From an uncultured Pseudoruegeria sp. (GTDB taxonomy: Bacteria; Pseudomonadota; Alphaproteobacteria; Rhodobacterales; Rhodobacteraceae): a stretch of 64,000 nucleotides of DNA. Shown here one piece after another: positions 36,002-45,235 of the stretch. A program made the position numbers and the translations under genes. The notes beneath the pieces are model-generated. The model made no database searches. It saw only the letters and a list, made by a program, of their open reading frames with translations, and was not told the DNA's origin. The stretch is taken from positions 1-64,000 of the forward strand of contig CANMJD010000004.1 of assembly GCA_947498155.1 (NCBI GenBank). The letters are read 5' to 3'. Each line of letters begins with the position of its first letter. Within the stretch, counting starts at the first letter, position 1.

Positions 36002-38073
36002 GCCCTGCGTCGCCCCTCATACAGCCAAGCGCCTGCTGCCAGAACCGCTGCAATCAGCAGCAAGACCCATGCGGGCACCAAGGGCGCGACAGAAACATCT
36101 GTGGTGACAAAAGCATTGCGCGGCGTCAGACCGAGCCAACCGCGCCCGGAAGCAGGCCGCCCCGCACGCACATCACGCAGACGCGGCACGCCTTGCGTCA
36201 TCGCAACAACCCCGCCATTGGTCGCCGACACCAAACCCGACAGCTTCGCGTCAGAGGCCAGTGTTTCCTCAAATTCGCGCGGCGCTGCCGGTCCAAGCGC
36301 GACAACGGCGGTCTGATCCGCCTCTTTCAGCCGGTACAGACCGATGTCCGGCCCCGTCACCACGGCCTCATAGCGCCCCGGAGAGGTTTGTGTCATCGGC
36401 ACGGTTTGAACCGATCCATCCGGCGCGGTGATTTCGACATCGCCCACATCTTCTGACAGCGTGCGGCGGATGATCGTCATTTCCTGACCAATGGCTTCAG
36501 CCCACAGCGCCTCTTCTTCAAGTTCCGGCTCTTTCATCATCCAGTGGGCAAGGCGGCGCAATAGTTCCAGTTGCGGCCCCCCGCCTTCAAAGCCCCGGCT
36601 CCACAGCCAAGCGTGATCCGATGCCAGCAGGGCCACGCGCCCCTCTTCCACCCGATCCAGCACCAAAAGCGGACGCGCTGCGGCGCCGGACATGACGGTA
36701 CTGCCCGAGGTCGGTTCAAGATCAATCAAACGGAACCAGCGTCCCCAGTTCGCGGTGTCGGCCTGATCCCCCATAAATGGCGCATCCAGCCCCTCTGTCA
36801 CCGGATGGCGCTGCCCCAATTCGGTGATCTGCGGGCGGAAGCCTTCCTCAAACACACGGGCTGTCGGCGCGGCGGGTAACACATCGGCCAAACCGGAATG
36901 AAACAGGCTATCGGCAGAGGCAAAATCCGGCCCCGCTGCGATCAGAACCGCCCCGCCATTTCGGACATAGTTGGACACATTATCAAGGTATAATCCGGGC
37001 AGGATGCCGCGCCGTTTATAGCGGTCAAAGATGATCAGATCGAATTCATCAATCTTGTCCAAAAACAACTCCCGCGTTGGGAAGGCGATCAACGAAAGCT
37101 CGGACACCGGCACGCCGTCCTGTTTTTCTGGCGGGCGCAAAATAGTGAAATGCACCAGATCAACCGAGCTGTCGGATTTCAACAGATTGCGCCACGTGCG
37201 TTCCCCCGGATGCGGTTCGCCCGAGACCAGCAGCACCCGCAACCGGTCACGTACGCCGTTGATTTGCACCACCGCGCTATTGTTGCGGTCCGTGAGCTCT
37301 CCGCTGGCTTCGGGTACGGTAAACTGCACCACATTCATGCCGCCATGGGGCAGGGTAATGGGCAATTCCATGTCCCGCCCCGTTGGTACGCGCACCGATT
37401 GCGGTGCTTCGCCATCCACCGAGATTTGCAGCACGGCCATGCCTTGCACATCGGCAGGGATCACCCCTTGATCCTCAACCCGTATGGTCAGGGTGACCGG
37501 TTCGCCGAGAATGGCAAAAGCCGGGGCATTAGTGACCATCAGGCGACGATCCCAGTCGTTTTCCTTGCCGCTAAGCATGACATGAAAGGGTGCAGGCAGG
37601 CTGGGCAGGCTCTCGGCATCATGGGCTTGACCATCCGACAGCATGAACACCCCCGCAACGCGCCCGCTGGGCACATCAGACAACGCATCCCGCACCGCCC
37701 CGACAAGGGCTGATCCGGTGTTTTCTGCCCCGTCCCCGAGGCGCGAAACACGCACATCGGTATTGGGGCGTGCCTCCAGCTGGCCCAGCAGCTGCGCAAG
37801 GGCCGTTTCGGTTTGCGCGGCCCGATCGCTGATGCGCTGGCTGGCGGTGTCATCTGCAATCACCAGAACAATGTCGTCTTCGGTTTGGCGCTCCTCGGTT
37901 TGCAAGGACGGGTTGGACAGGGCCAACAAGACCGCCGCCGCACTCAGGCCACGCAACCACCAGCCCGCCAAACCCCGCCAAAGCGACAGCCCGACCATGA
38001 GCACAACAACAACCGCAATACACCAGAAAACCGGCCAAGGGATCAAAGCATCAAAGAGGATACGCTCCGTCAT
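35998..38073 (-). CDS. Membrane protein with VWA-like domain (MoxR/BatA-type operon)
   Basis: 691 residues. Two N-terminal TM segments (residues 8-48), a VWA-like stretch with degenerate DxSxS (DDTASQR) and FMLSDGQAH, a middle beta region, an amidotransferase-like domain (LIIFDRYKRRGILPG; GGAVLIAAGP) and a C-terminal TM. Such proteins accompany DUF4159/DUF58/MoxR genes, probably assembling or monitoring membrane complexes. Ends the operon; the start overlaps the DUF4159 stop by one base. Confidence 0.75.
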   Translation of the reverse strand: MTERILFDALIPWPVFWCIAVVVVLMVGLSLWRGLAGWWLRGLSAAAVLLALSNPSLQTEERQTEDDIVLVIADDTASQRISDRAAQTETALAQLLGQLEARPNTDVRVSRLGDGAENTGSALVGAVRDALSDVPSGRVAGVFMLSDGQAHDAESLPSLPAPFHVMLSGKENDWDRRLMVTNAPAFAILGEPVTLTIRVEDQGVIPADVQGMAVLQISVDGEAPQSVRVPTGRDMELPITLPHGGMNVVQFTVPEASGELTDRNNSAVVQINGVRDRLRVLLVSGEPHPGERTWRNLLKSDSSVDLVHFTILRPPEKQDGVPVSELSLIAFPTRELFLDKIDEFDLIIFDRYKRRGILPGLYLDNVSNYVRNGGAVLIAAGPDFASADSLFHSGLADVLPAAPTARVFEEGFRPQITELGQRHPVTEGLDAPFMGDQADTANWGRWFRLIDLEPTSGSTVMSGAAARPLLVLDRVEEGRVALLASDHAWLWSRGFEGGGPQLELLRRLAHWMMKEPELEEEALWAEAIGQEMTIIRRTLSEDVGDVEITAPDGSVQTVPMTQTSPGRYEAVVTGPDIGLYRLKEADQTAVVALGPAAPREFEETLASDAKLSGLVSATNGGVVAMTQGVPRLRDVRAGRPASGRGWLGLTPRNAFVTTDVSVAPLVPAWVLLLIAAVLAAGAWLYEGRRRA

Positions 38074-40853
38074 TATTGCCCCAACCGATCCAGTAGCGCA
38101 GGCACATGGACCTGATCCGATTTATAGTTGCCCGTCAGCACATGCATGATCAAATTCACCCCGAAGCGCAGGGAAATCTCGCGCTGAAGCTCTCCGGTAT
38201 AGCCGCGCCCGATCCGGAACATCCGGTTGCCGGACCGGTCCACTGCCCAGGCCGAGGCCCAATCATTGCCCCCCACCACCACCGGCGTCACCCCGTCATT
38301 AAGATTGCGAAACGGCATGCCTTCGACCTGTTCGGCATCCGGCGGAGCGGATTCAACCCAGACCTCGCGCCCGGCGTACCGCCCGGGAAATTCCTGCAGC
38401 AGGTAAAAAGTGCGGGTCAGCACATGGTCAGAAGGCACCAGCTCCAGTGGCGGAATATCCAGATCGCGGGCCAGTTGCTCTAATCGGCGACCCTCGGGGG
38501 TTTGACGCCCGTAAACTGCCACATCCGCGTCCCGTGTATCAAACAGGATCATCCCGCCAGAGCGCAGATAGCGGTTCAGCTTCACATAAGCCTCTTGCGA
38601 GGGAAGCGGCTGATCTGCTGACACCGGCCAATACAGGAATGGAAAAAACGATAGCTCATCGGTTTCCAAATTCACCGCCAGCGGTTCTGCGGGCTCAATC
38701 GCGGTGCGCAAATAGAGCGTATCACTCAGCCCCCGCAGGCCCGCCTCCGCCACGCGATCAACCTCGGTATTGCCGGTTTGTACATAGGCCAGTACCACAT
38801 CCGATGTGGCCAGCAGGGCCAGTGACTCAAGGGCCGGATCGTTTTCTTGTGCCTGTGCGGCATTCGGTTGGATCAGGAAAACAGCCAATAAAACAGAGGC
38901 CACAACCCCGCCGCGCGGCCCACGCAAACGCCCCGAAACCAGCAAAGAGGCCAGAATATCAACCAACAAAAGTAGCAGCGCAGCCAAGAGCAGCGGCCCC
39001 TTCAGGCTCACTTCCTGCACGATGTTCAGGCCCTCAACGACAATGCGCACGGGCCATTGGGTGGGGGCAAGTGTTTGCCCCTCTGCCATGACATTTACCG
39101 CAATCGCCCGACCTTCGCTGCGATACAGACCGGGGGGCAGGGTCGCGCCTATTTGACCTTCGGCAAGGGTACGCCCCTCGATGCCCGCCAGTCGCGCCGC
39201 ATCCTCAAACCCGCCAAAACCGTTCAGAACACGTTCTGCCGTCCAGACCGATCCGGCCAGATCATCCGCTGTTGGACGGGCCGGTCGGGTGGAAACCGCC
39301 AGACGCTCCAGCATCTGTACAAAAAGACCGGAAAGCGGCAGGGTTGACCATTCGGCATTGGCGGTAACGTGGAAAAGAACCACCTGCCCTGCCCCCAACG
39401 TTTTGCGGGTCACCATCGGCGTGCCATCTTCCAGAACCGCAATTGCGCGTTCTGCCAAGATCGGGTCCGGCTGGGCCAGCACCTGAGCGCTGACATCGAC
39501 ATCCGCCGGGATCGACAGCCCAAAAAACGGAGAGGTTTCGGCAAAGGCGCGCAGGGATTTGGGCGCGCCCCAGCTCATAGCGCCGCCCACCGTGCGCCCG
39601 CCAACGCGCAGGCGCACCGGCAACAGCGGGTCCTCAAAATCGCGGCTCACATCGCTGGCCGCCAGACGCGGACCAGCAAAGCGCACCAAAAGCCCGCCCT
39701 TTTGCACCCAGTCTTCGACGGCTTCTGCCTCTGCTTCGGACAAAGTAGCGACGTCGGCCATCACCAGCACATCCGGATTGGCCAGCAACATATCGCTGAG
39801 CGCACCATCCAAAAGGTCTGCGGTGGGGGCCAAAGCCTGATTAAGAAAATGCAGGGGCGACAAAAGCTCTAAGCCTTCGCGGTCATCACGCCCCGCCATC
39901 AACGCCACCTCGCGCCGCTTCAACCCATCATCGGTCAGGCTTAGGGCGGCGGCGCTGCGGTGATCTACCAGTTCAAACCGGCTGACCCGATTGCGCAACT
40001 CCGGCGGCAGGCTCAGCGCCACGCTGGCCTCCTCTGCGCCGGCTTCATACCGCAGGGGCACATTGGCCAGCACCCGTTCTATTGCCGAAGGATCAAGCCC
40101 GATGGCCTGCACCTCTAGTGCAGCGGGCGTGTCGATGCGATTGCGCACCGCTGTCAGGGTGATTTCGCCATCCGCATAAAGCGCCGGACGGAGCCCATAG
40201 GTCGTCATGGCGGTTTCAAAAACCCGTACGGTGCCGTTTTCTTCCAATCTCTGCAGTAACTCGATGCGCCCCTCGGCGGCAATCCCGTCCGACATCCACA
40301 GCACTTCCATCGGCTGCGCGGGCAATGCATCAAACCACGCCGCTGCCGCCGCCATATCCGCGCGCCAAGGGGCGGGGACAAGGGCTGGTAAGCGGCTGCG
40401 CCAGACATCAGCCGATTGGAACGAAAGACCTTCAGCCGGCAAATCCGTCAGTTGCACCATCGCCACTGTGCGCCCCGCACGCCCCGCATCTTCGAGCAAT
40501 GCCTCTAGACGTTCTTGGCGCTGATTCCAGCCAGAGGCATCCCCCCAACCGCCATCCATAACAATAAGCAAAGGCGCATCAGAAGCGGTATTGATCTGCG
40601 GGTTCAGAACCGGACCGGCAAAGCCGAGAATCAGGGCCGCAACCGCTAGAAGGCGCAGCAACAGCAGCCACCACGGCGTGCGGTCGCTTTGCACGTCATC
40701 GTCGCGCAGCCCCAGTAAAAGCGCCACACCGGGAAAGCGTCGCCGCACCGGTGCGGGCGGCACCACCCGCAGCAATATCCATAGCAACGGCAGCGCCAAT
40801 AGCCCGAGCAACAGCCATGGCACAGTAAACCCGATCGGACCCAAAACAAACAT
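38073..40853 (-). CDS. DUF4159 protein with BatA-like N-terminus
   Basis: 926 residues. The N-terminus is BatA-like with two TM segments (PWLLLGLLALPLLWILLRVV; LLRLLAVAALILGFAGPV). A long periplasmic or lumenal middle part includes a VWA-like MDGGWGD segment, and a TM occurs near 650. The C-terminal DUF4159 domain spans about 690-926 (YVQTGNTEVDRVAEAGL; FPFLYWPVS; GGMILFDTRDADV). ATG 40853 overlaps the DUF58 stop. An in-frame extension to 40955 is not supported. The role is unknown; the linked genes suggest an AAA-chaperoned membrane complex. Confidence 0.82.
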   Translation of the reverse strand: MFVLGPIGFTVPWLLLGLLALPLLWILLRVVPPAPVRRRFPGVALLLGLRDDDVQSDRTPWWLLLLRLLAVAALILGFAGPVLNPQINTASDAPLLIVMDGGWGDASGWNQRQERLEALLEDAGRAGRTVAMVQLTDLPAEGLSFQSADVWRSRLPALVPAPWRADMAAAAAWFDALPAQPMEVLWMSDGIAAEGRIELLQRLEENGTVRVFETAMTTYGLRPALYADGEITLTAVRNRIDTPAALEVQAIGLDPSAIERVLANVPLRYEAGAEEASVALSLPPELRNRVSRFELVDHRSAAALSLTDDGLKRREVALMAGRDDREGLELLSPLHFLNQALAPTADLLDGALSDMLLANPDVLVMADVATLSEAEAEAVEDWVQKGGLLVRFAGPRLAASDVSRDFEDPLLPVRLRVGGRTVGGAMSWGAPKSLRAFAETSPFFGLSIPADVDVSAQVLAQPDPILAERAIAVLEDGTPMVTRKTLGAGQVVLFHVTANAEWSTLPLSGLFVQMLERLAVSTRPARPTADDLAGSVWTAERVLNGFGGFEDAARLAGIEGRTLAEGQIGATLPPGLYRSEGRAIAVNVMAEGQTLAPTQWPVRIVVEGLNIVQEVSLKGPLLLAALLLLLVDILASLLVSGRLRGPRGGVVASVLLAVFLIQPNAAQAQENDPALESLALLATSDVVLAYVQTGNTEVDRVAEAGLRGLSDTLYLRTAIEPAEPLAVNLETDELSFFPFLYWPVSADQPLPSQEAYVKLNRYLRSGGMILFDTRDADVAVYGRQTPEGRRLEQLARDLDIPPLELVPSDHVLTRTFYLLQEFPGRYAGREVWVESAPPDAEQVEGMPFRNLNDGVTPVVVGGNDWASAWAVDRSGNRMFRIGRGYTGELQREISLRFGVNLIMHVLTGNYKSDQVHVPALLDRLGQ

Positions 40854-41731
40854 TAGCGGCGTCCCCGCTGCAGGGCCTGATGCAACCACAACAAGGCGCT
40901 CTGGCCGGTGTCGCCGGTATGATGGGTTTGAAACTGCCAGCCGGTGGCGCGGCACAGATCACGCAGCACGGCCCGCCGTTCAGCCAAGCGTTCCAGATAG
41001 CGATCGCGCAGATCACCGGCCTGTTGGGTTTCGTGGACGATACTGCGCCCAACGCTTTCAAATACCGTCCGCCCGTCAAACGGAAAGGCTTCTTCCTGCG
41101 GGTCCAGCACCTGAATCAACACCCCGCGCACATCACGGTCCGCCGCTTTGGCTATTGCGGTTTCCACGGCGGCCACCGGCCCCATGAAATCTGACATGAA
41201 GACGGCTGTGGAATGCGGCCGCATGCCCCGTGTTTCGGGTGCCCCGAAATCCTGCGCGCTGCCTTGGGCGGTGAATTCCTCGGCCAATCGCAGCAATTGT
41301 GCCTCGCCGGAGCGCGGCGGGTGATCGGAGTTGGTCAGCCCCACGCGTTCACCAGCGCGGACCAACAGGATGGCCGCCGCCAGCGCAAGCGTTCGGGCAC
41401 GGGTGATTTTACGCGGCAGGTTGGCATCCGATGTGAAATCCATCGAACGGGCATCATCTATCCAGAACATCACGCTCTGCGCCGCCTGCCATTCTTTCTG
41501 TTTAATGAAATGCACATCGGCCTTGGCCGAGCGCCGCCAGTCGACCAGACGGGCCTCATCGCCTTCGATCGCGGGGCGATATTGCCAGAATTCATCCCCC
41601 AAACCCGACCGCCTGCGGCCATGTTCCCCTAATAAAACGGTCGCGGCCAGCCGTTCTGCCTCTGCCAGCAGCGGCGGGAAAGGCGCTGCCGTTTCGGTAG
41701 CGCGACGTCGAAGGGCGCGGGGTTCTCTCAC
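40853..41731 (-). CDS. DUF58 domain protein
   Basis: 292 residues. The DUF58 core IEGDEARLVDWRRSAKADVHFIKQKEWQ is present, followed by a VWA-like fold (DDARSMDF). No strong membrane segment. Overlaps MoxR by 4 bp and the DUF4159 gene by 1 bp, so translation of all is linked. In relatives DUF58 proteins work with MoxR ATPases, but the job is not known. Confidence 0.88.
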   Translation of the reverse strand: MREPRALRRRATETAAPFPPLLAEAERLAATVLLGEHGRRRSGLGDEFWQYRPAIEGDEARLVDWRRSAKADVHFIKQKEWQAAQSVMFWIDDARSMDFTSDANLPRKITRARTLALAAAILLVRAGERVGLTNSDHPPRSGEAQLLRLAEEFTAQGSAQDFGAPETRGMRPHSTAVFMSDFMGPVAAVETAIAKAADRDVRGVLIQVLDPQEEAFPFDGRTVFESVGRSIVHETQQAGDLRDRYLERLAERRAVLRDLCRATGWQFQTHHTGDTGQSALLWLHQALQRGRR

Positions 41732-42735
41732 GCGGCGGCGGCTTCTGCGGTCAGTCGTGCGGCGACCTGATCAATCACTTCGGACAGTTCCACCCCACGG
41801 GCGCGAGCAGCAAAAGACAGCGCCATGCGGTGGCTTAGAACCGGGCGCGCCATACGGATCACATCCGCTGTCGACGGGGCAAGACGCCCATCCAGCAAAG
41901 CCTCTGCCCGCACGGTCAGCATCAACGCTTGCGCCGCACGCGGCCCCGGCCCCCAACTGACATTTTCGCGCACAAAATCAGGTGCAGTGTCGTCATCAGG
42001 GCGGCAGGCCCGTACCAGATCAAGGATCAGATCGACCACTGCGTCCCCTACGGGCATGCGTCGCAACAGCCGCTGCGCCTGACGCAGTTCCTCGGCGGTA
42101 AAAACAGCAGTGGCCTCTTCTTCTGCAATACCTGTGGTGGCGATAATGATGTCACGTTCGGTGTCCCGATCCGGATATTCGACATCAATCTGCACCAAAA
42201 AGCGGTCAAGCTGCGCTTCGGGCAGCGGGTAGGTGCCTTCTTGTTCTATCGGGTTCTGGGTGGCCAAAACATGGAAAGGACTGCCCAAAGAGCGTTCTTC
42301 ACCCGCTACGGTCACTTGTTTTTCCTGCATCGCCTGCAACAAGGCAGACTGCGTGCGCGGCGAGGCGCGGTTGATTTCATCCGCCATCAGAAGCTGACAG
42401 AATATCGGGCCTTCGATGAATCGGAATTCCCGCTCTCCGCCCTTTTTCTTTTCCAACACTTCAGAACCAAGAATATCGGCAGGCATCAGATCGGGGGTAA
42501 ACTGCACCCGAGAGCCATCCAGCCCCATCACCGTGGACAGGGTTTCCACCAGCCGGGTTTTACCCAGCCCCGGCAGGCCAATCAAAAGCCCATGCCCGCC
42601 GCACAGCAAAGAGGCCAGTGTCAGGTCCACGACCCGCTCTTGCCCGATCAGCTTTTTACTGATGGAAGCCTTGGCCCGCGCAAGTTTTTCGCCCAATGCC
42701 TCAATTTCGGTGACAAGATCTTCGGTCTCTGACAT
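41728..42735 (-). CDS. MoxR family AAA+ ATPase
   Basis: 335 residues. Walker A GLPGLGKTRLVE, Walker B with LLMADEINRASP, sensor-1 ATQNPIEQEGTYPLPEAQLDRF and a sensor-2 Arg region near VRACRPDDDTAPD. MoxR ATPases act as chaperones that mature VWA-domain complexes, consistent with the next three genes. First gene of the operon, divergent from DUF1285 across 58 bp. Confidence 0.95.
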   Translation of the reverse strand: MSETEDLVTEIEALGEKLARAKASISKKLIGQERVVDLTLASLLCGGHGLLIGLPGLGKTRLVETLSTVMGLDGSRVQFTPDLMPADILGSEVLEKKKGGEREFRFIEGPIFCQLLMADEINRASPRTQSALLQAMQEKQVTVAGEERSLGSPFHVLATQNPIEQEGTYPLPEAQLDRFLVQIDVEYPDRDTERDIIIATTGIAEEEATAVFTAEELRQAQRLLRRMPVGDAVVDLILDLVRACRPDDDTAPDFVRENVSWGPGPRAAQALMLTVRAEALLDGRLAPSTADVIRMARPVLSHRMALSFAARARGVELSEVIDQVAARLTAEAAAA

Positions 42736-42793
42736 GACAACGCTCCTTTGCCCGCTATGATGACATTAAAGAACGATAGCCCGTGACATACAA

Positions 42794-43393
42794 ATGGCAA
42801 AACCAATGATTGATGAAAACTTTGTGACGCCAAGCGCCGATACCTTGGCCTCTGCAGCCAAAGCGGCCTCTAAAAAAGGCCCGCCGCCGGTGCATCTGTG
42901 GGATCCGCCCTTCTGCGGTGATCTCGATATGCGGATCGCGCGCGATGGCACTTGGTTCTATTTGGGCACGCCCATCGGGCGTTTTGGGCTGGTAAAGCTG
43001 TTTTCGTCGATCCTGCGCAAAGACGGGGATGCCTATTTTTTGGTGACGCCGGTTGAAAAAGTCGGGATCACCGTCGAAGACGCCCCCTTTGTCGCGATTG
43101 ATTTTGAAATCACTGATCCGGGACCGGATCAGACCCTGACATTCCACACTCATGTAGAAGATTCGGTCACAGCAGATGCCGCGCATCCGATTCGCGTGGT
43201 CCGTGATCCCGAAACCGGTGAACCCGCGCCCTATGTTCTAGTACGCGCCAATCTGGAAGCGCTGATCGACCGCAAGAGTTTTTACCGGCTTGTTGATATC
43301 GGGATACATCAGCCACACAACGGAAATAGCTGGTTTGGCGTTCTGTCCGCCGGTAATTTCTTTCCCATCATCCTTTCTTCCGAACTGGAATAA
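42794..43393 (+). CDS. DUF1285 domain protein
   Basis: 199 residues, cytoplasmic, with the DUF1285 core WDPPFCGDLDMRIARDGTWFYLGTPIGR followed by the LVKLFSSILRKDGDAYFLVTPVEK block. Related structures form a beta fold whose ligand is unknown. ATG 42794 is preceded by little ribosome-binding sequence. In many relatives DUF1285 is next to a Nudix and tRNA nucleotidyltransferase gene; here it is followed after 2 bp by DUF2798 instead, so the local order is rearranged. Divergent from the MoxR operon. Confidence 0.88.
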   Translation: MAKPMIDENFVTPSADTLASAAKAASKKGPPPVHLWDPPFCGDLDMRIARDGTWFYLGTPIGRFGLVKLFSSILRKDGDAYFLVTPVEKVGITVEDAPFVAIDFEITDPGPDQTLTFHTHVEDSVTADAAHPIRVVRDPETGEPAPYVLVRANLEALIDRKSFYRLVDIGIHQPHNGNSWFGVLSAGNFFPIILSSELE

Positions 43394-43395
43394 CC

Positions 43396-43626
43396 ATGAC
43401 GCCTGCTTTTCGCGCCCACCTTTTGGGCAGCTTGATCACCTCGGGTCTGATGTCCTTTATCGTCACGGCCGTTGCCACCGCCAAAGCACTGGGCCTTGGC
43501 GATGTTTTCTGGGGCAGCTGGATGGGCGCATGGGCACTGGCCTGGCCCATTGCTTTTGCCGTTATTGCAACCGCTGGCCCGGTCCTGCGCCGGTGGGCCG
43601 CCAAAACATGCGGTGTTTCAATGTAG
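43396..43626 (+). CDS. DUF2798 small membrane protein
   Basis: 76 residues with two membrane segments (LGSLITSGLMSFIVTAVATA and WMGAWALAWPIAFAVIATAG), a pattern of DUF2798. Directly downstream of DUF1285 (2 bp), on the same transcript. Function unknown. Confidence 0.82.
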   Translation: MTPAFRAHLLGSLITSGLMSFIVTAVATAKALGLGDVFWGSWMGAWALAWPIAFAVIATAGPVLRRWAAKTCGVSM

Positions 43627-43629
43627 CCG

Positions 43630-44640
43630 CTATGCGGTGAATTTGCTCCGTGTACGATTGGCAAAAGCCACCAATGTCAGCATCACCGGTACTTCGACCA
43701 AGACACCAACTACCGTCGCAAGGGCCGCGCCGGAGTTCAGCCCAAAGAGGCTGATGGCAACTGCTACAGCCAGCTCAAAGAAATTCGACGTCCCGATCAG
43801 CGCACAGGGTGCTGCAATCCGGTGTGGCACTTTGAAAGCATAGGCCGCGGCGTAGGCGACGGCGAAAATGCTATAACTCTGGATCAGGATCGGGACCGCA
43901 ATCAACAGGATCAACATTGGCTTTGCAATAATAACATGCCCCTGCAGGCCAAACATAATGACCACAGTCGCGATCAAGCCCACAACAGAATAGGGTTTCA
44001 CCTTGGCCTGAAAGGCCGAAATCGCTGCCTCCGACCCGAGCCGCTTGCGCGTCAGCAGGCCTGCGATTAAGGGCAAGGCGATGAACAGCAGCACCGACAG
44101 GATCAAGGTGCTCCACGGCACGGTAATGTCGGTGACGCCCAGCAGAAACGCCACAATCGGCGCGAATGCAAAGACCATGATGATGTCATTCACCGAGACC
44201 TGCAAAAGCGTATAGGTCGCATCCCCCTTGGTCAGTTGCGACCAGACAAACACCATCGCGGTACAGGGGGCCGCGCCCAGCAAGATCAGACCCGCGATAT
44301 ATTGCGACGCGTCTTCAGGGGCGATCCACGGCGCAAAGACGTAATCAAAGAACAGCACCGCTAAAGCCGCCATGGTAAAGGGCTTGATCACCCAATTGAC
44401 AATAATGGTGATCATCAGTCCCTTGGGCTGGCGGGCCACATCCTTTAGGGCCGATGGATCAACCCCCACCATCATCGGATAAACCATCGCCCAGATCAGC
44501 ACGGCGACAACCAAGTTCACACTCGCGACTTCTGCACCTGCAATCGCCTGCACCAAGCCCGGTGCGACATTGCCAATCAGAATGCCCGCAACCATCGCTG
44601 CAGCGATCCAGACTGATAGATATTTCTCAAAGAAACCCAT
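43630..44640 (-). CDS. arsB: Acr3-type arsenite efflux transporter
   Basis: 336 residues with ten predicted membrane helices. Family blocks: [34 protein letters not shown], and the transport-site helix [13 protein letters not shown] with the conserved Cys. Expels arsenite (and possibly antimonite) by proton exchange. No arsC, arsR or arsH adjoins it, so it is a lone pump, perhaps under the adjacent palindrome (44786-44813) as operator. The symbol arsB/acr3 is used for this family. Confidence 0.93.
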   Translation of the reverse strand: MGFFEKYLSVWIAAAMVAGILIGNVAPGLVQAIAGAEVASVNLVVAVLIWAMVYPMMVGVDPSALKDVARQPKGLMITIIVNWVIKPFTMAALAVLFFDYVFAPWIAPEDASQYIAGLILLGAAPCTAMVFVWSQLTKGDATYTLLQVSVNDIIMVFAFAPIVAFLLGVTDITVPWSTLILSVLLFIALPLIAGLLTRKRLGSEAAISAFQAKVKPYSVVGLIATVVIMFGLQGHVIIAKPMLILLIAVPILIQSYSIFAVAYAAAYAFKVPHRIAAPCALIGTSNFFELAVAVAISLFGLNSGAALATVVGVLVEVPVMLTLVAFANRTRSKFTA

Positions 44641-44658
44641 GTACTTTTGCCTCTTGCC

Positions 44659-44862
44659 TCAGTGTTGCGCGCAGATGAACCCCAATCCCGCAGCGGGCGC
44701 AACGGGGATGCCCCATTTCTTTGCGTGTTGTTGCCCCAGATCACCCAGCCCGTGGCCCGTTTGCAGAAAACACGCGACGGGCAAACCCTCCTGACAGAAC
44801 GTTGTCAGGGGGGCTGTGTCATACAGCCTGTGTTGACTTATAACCTTTAGGACCCCAACCAT
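44659..44862 (-). CDS. Uncertain small ORF upstream of arsB
   Basis: 67 codons if started at ATG 44862, ending 18 bp before arsB. It would encode a small Cys-containing peptide (FCQEG, VACFL, FICAQ). Against it: its ATG overlaps the divergent glyoxalase start, it spans a strong palindrome, and no family is recognised. It may be a real small arsenic-linked protein or simply a leader region. Confidence 0.3.
   Translation of the reverse strand: MVGVLKVISQHRLYDTAPLTTFCQEGLPVACFLQTGHGLGDLGQQHAKKWGIPVAPAAGLGFICAQH
44786..44813. promoter_or_regulatory. 28-bp near-palindrome between arsB and VOC gene
   Basis: CCCTCCTGACA (44786-44796), GAACGT, TGTCAGGGGGG (44803-44813): ten of eleven pairs match. 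No U-tract. It lies midway between the divergent genes and is a candidate operator or mRNA hairpin. Confidence 0.5.
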
Positions 44863-45232
44863 GACACATATGCCCAAAAATGCCCTCGTATGGTGTGAAA
44901 TTCCTGTGACAGATTTGAACAAAGCCATCGAATTCTATGCCAGCGTTTTTGACTGGGATCTGAAACCGGACGACAGTGGCCCCAACCCCGTGGCGTTTTT
45001 CCCGATGGCCGACAACGACTCCACGTCTGGCCACCTCTATCCGGGCAAACCGGCCACCGGCAACGGCCCAACTGTGCATCTTATGGCACCAGACACCGCC
45101 GAAGCCACTGCCAAGCGGGCCGCAGCAGCGGGTGGCACCGTGGTCTCGCCAGCCATCAGCATCCCGTCCGGTCAGTTCATTTACATCACCGATCCCGATG
45201 GCAATTCCATCGGCATCTTTGAGGCCGCCTAA
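44861..45232 (+). CDS. VOC/glyoxalase-fold protein
   Basis: 123 residues, one VOC domain pair. N-terminal NALVWCEIPVTDLNKAIEFYASVFDWDL, ending ITDPDGNSIGIFEAA with the typical C-terminal E. Could bind a metal and act as a lyase, dioxygenase or resistance protein; the substrate is unknown. Three bp before the WYL regulator gene, so co-transcribed. The start ATG has AGGA nine bases upstream. Confidence 0.88.
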   Translation: MTHMPKNALVWCEIPVTDLNKAIEFYASVFDWDLKPDDSGPNPVAFFPMADNDSTSGHLYPGKPATGNGPTVHLMAPDTAEATAKRAAAAGGTVVSPAISIPSGQFIYITDPDGNSIGIFEAA

Positions 45233-45235
45233 TCC

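Noticed and set aside
40853-40955. Longer start (40955) for the DUF4159 protein
   Set aside because: It would run into the DUF58 gene; the ATG at 40853 overlaps the DUF58 stop as expected for coupled genes.
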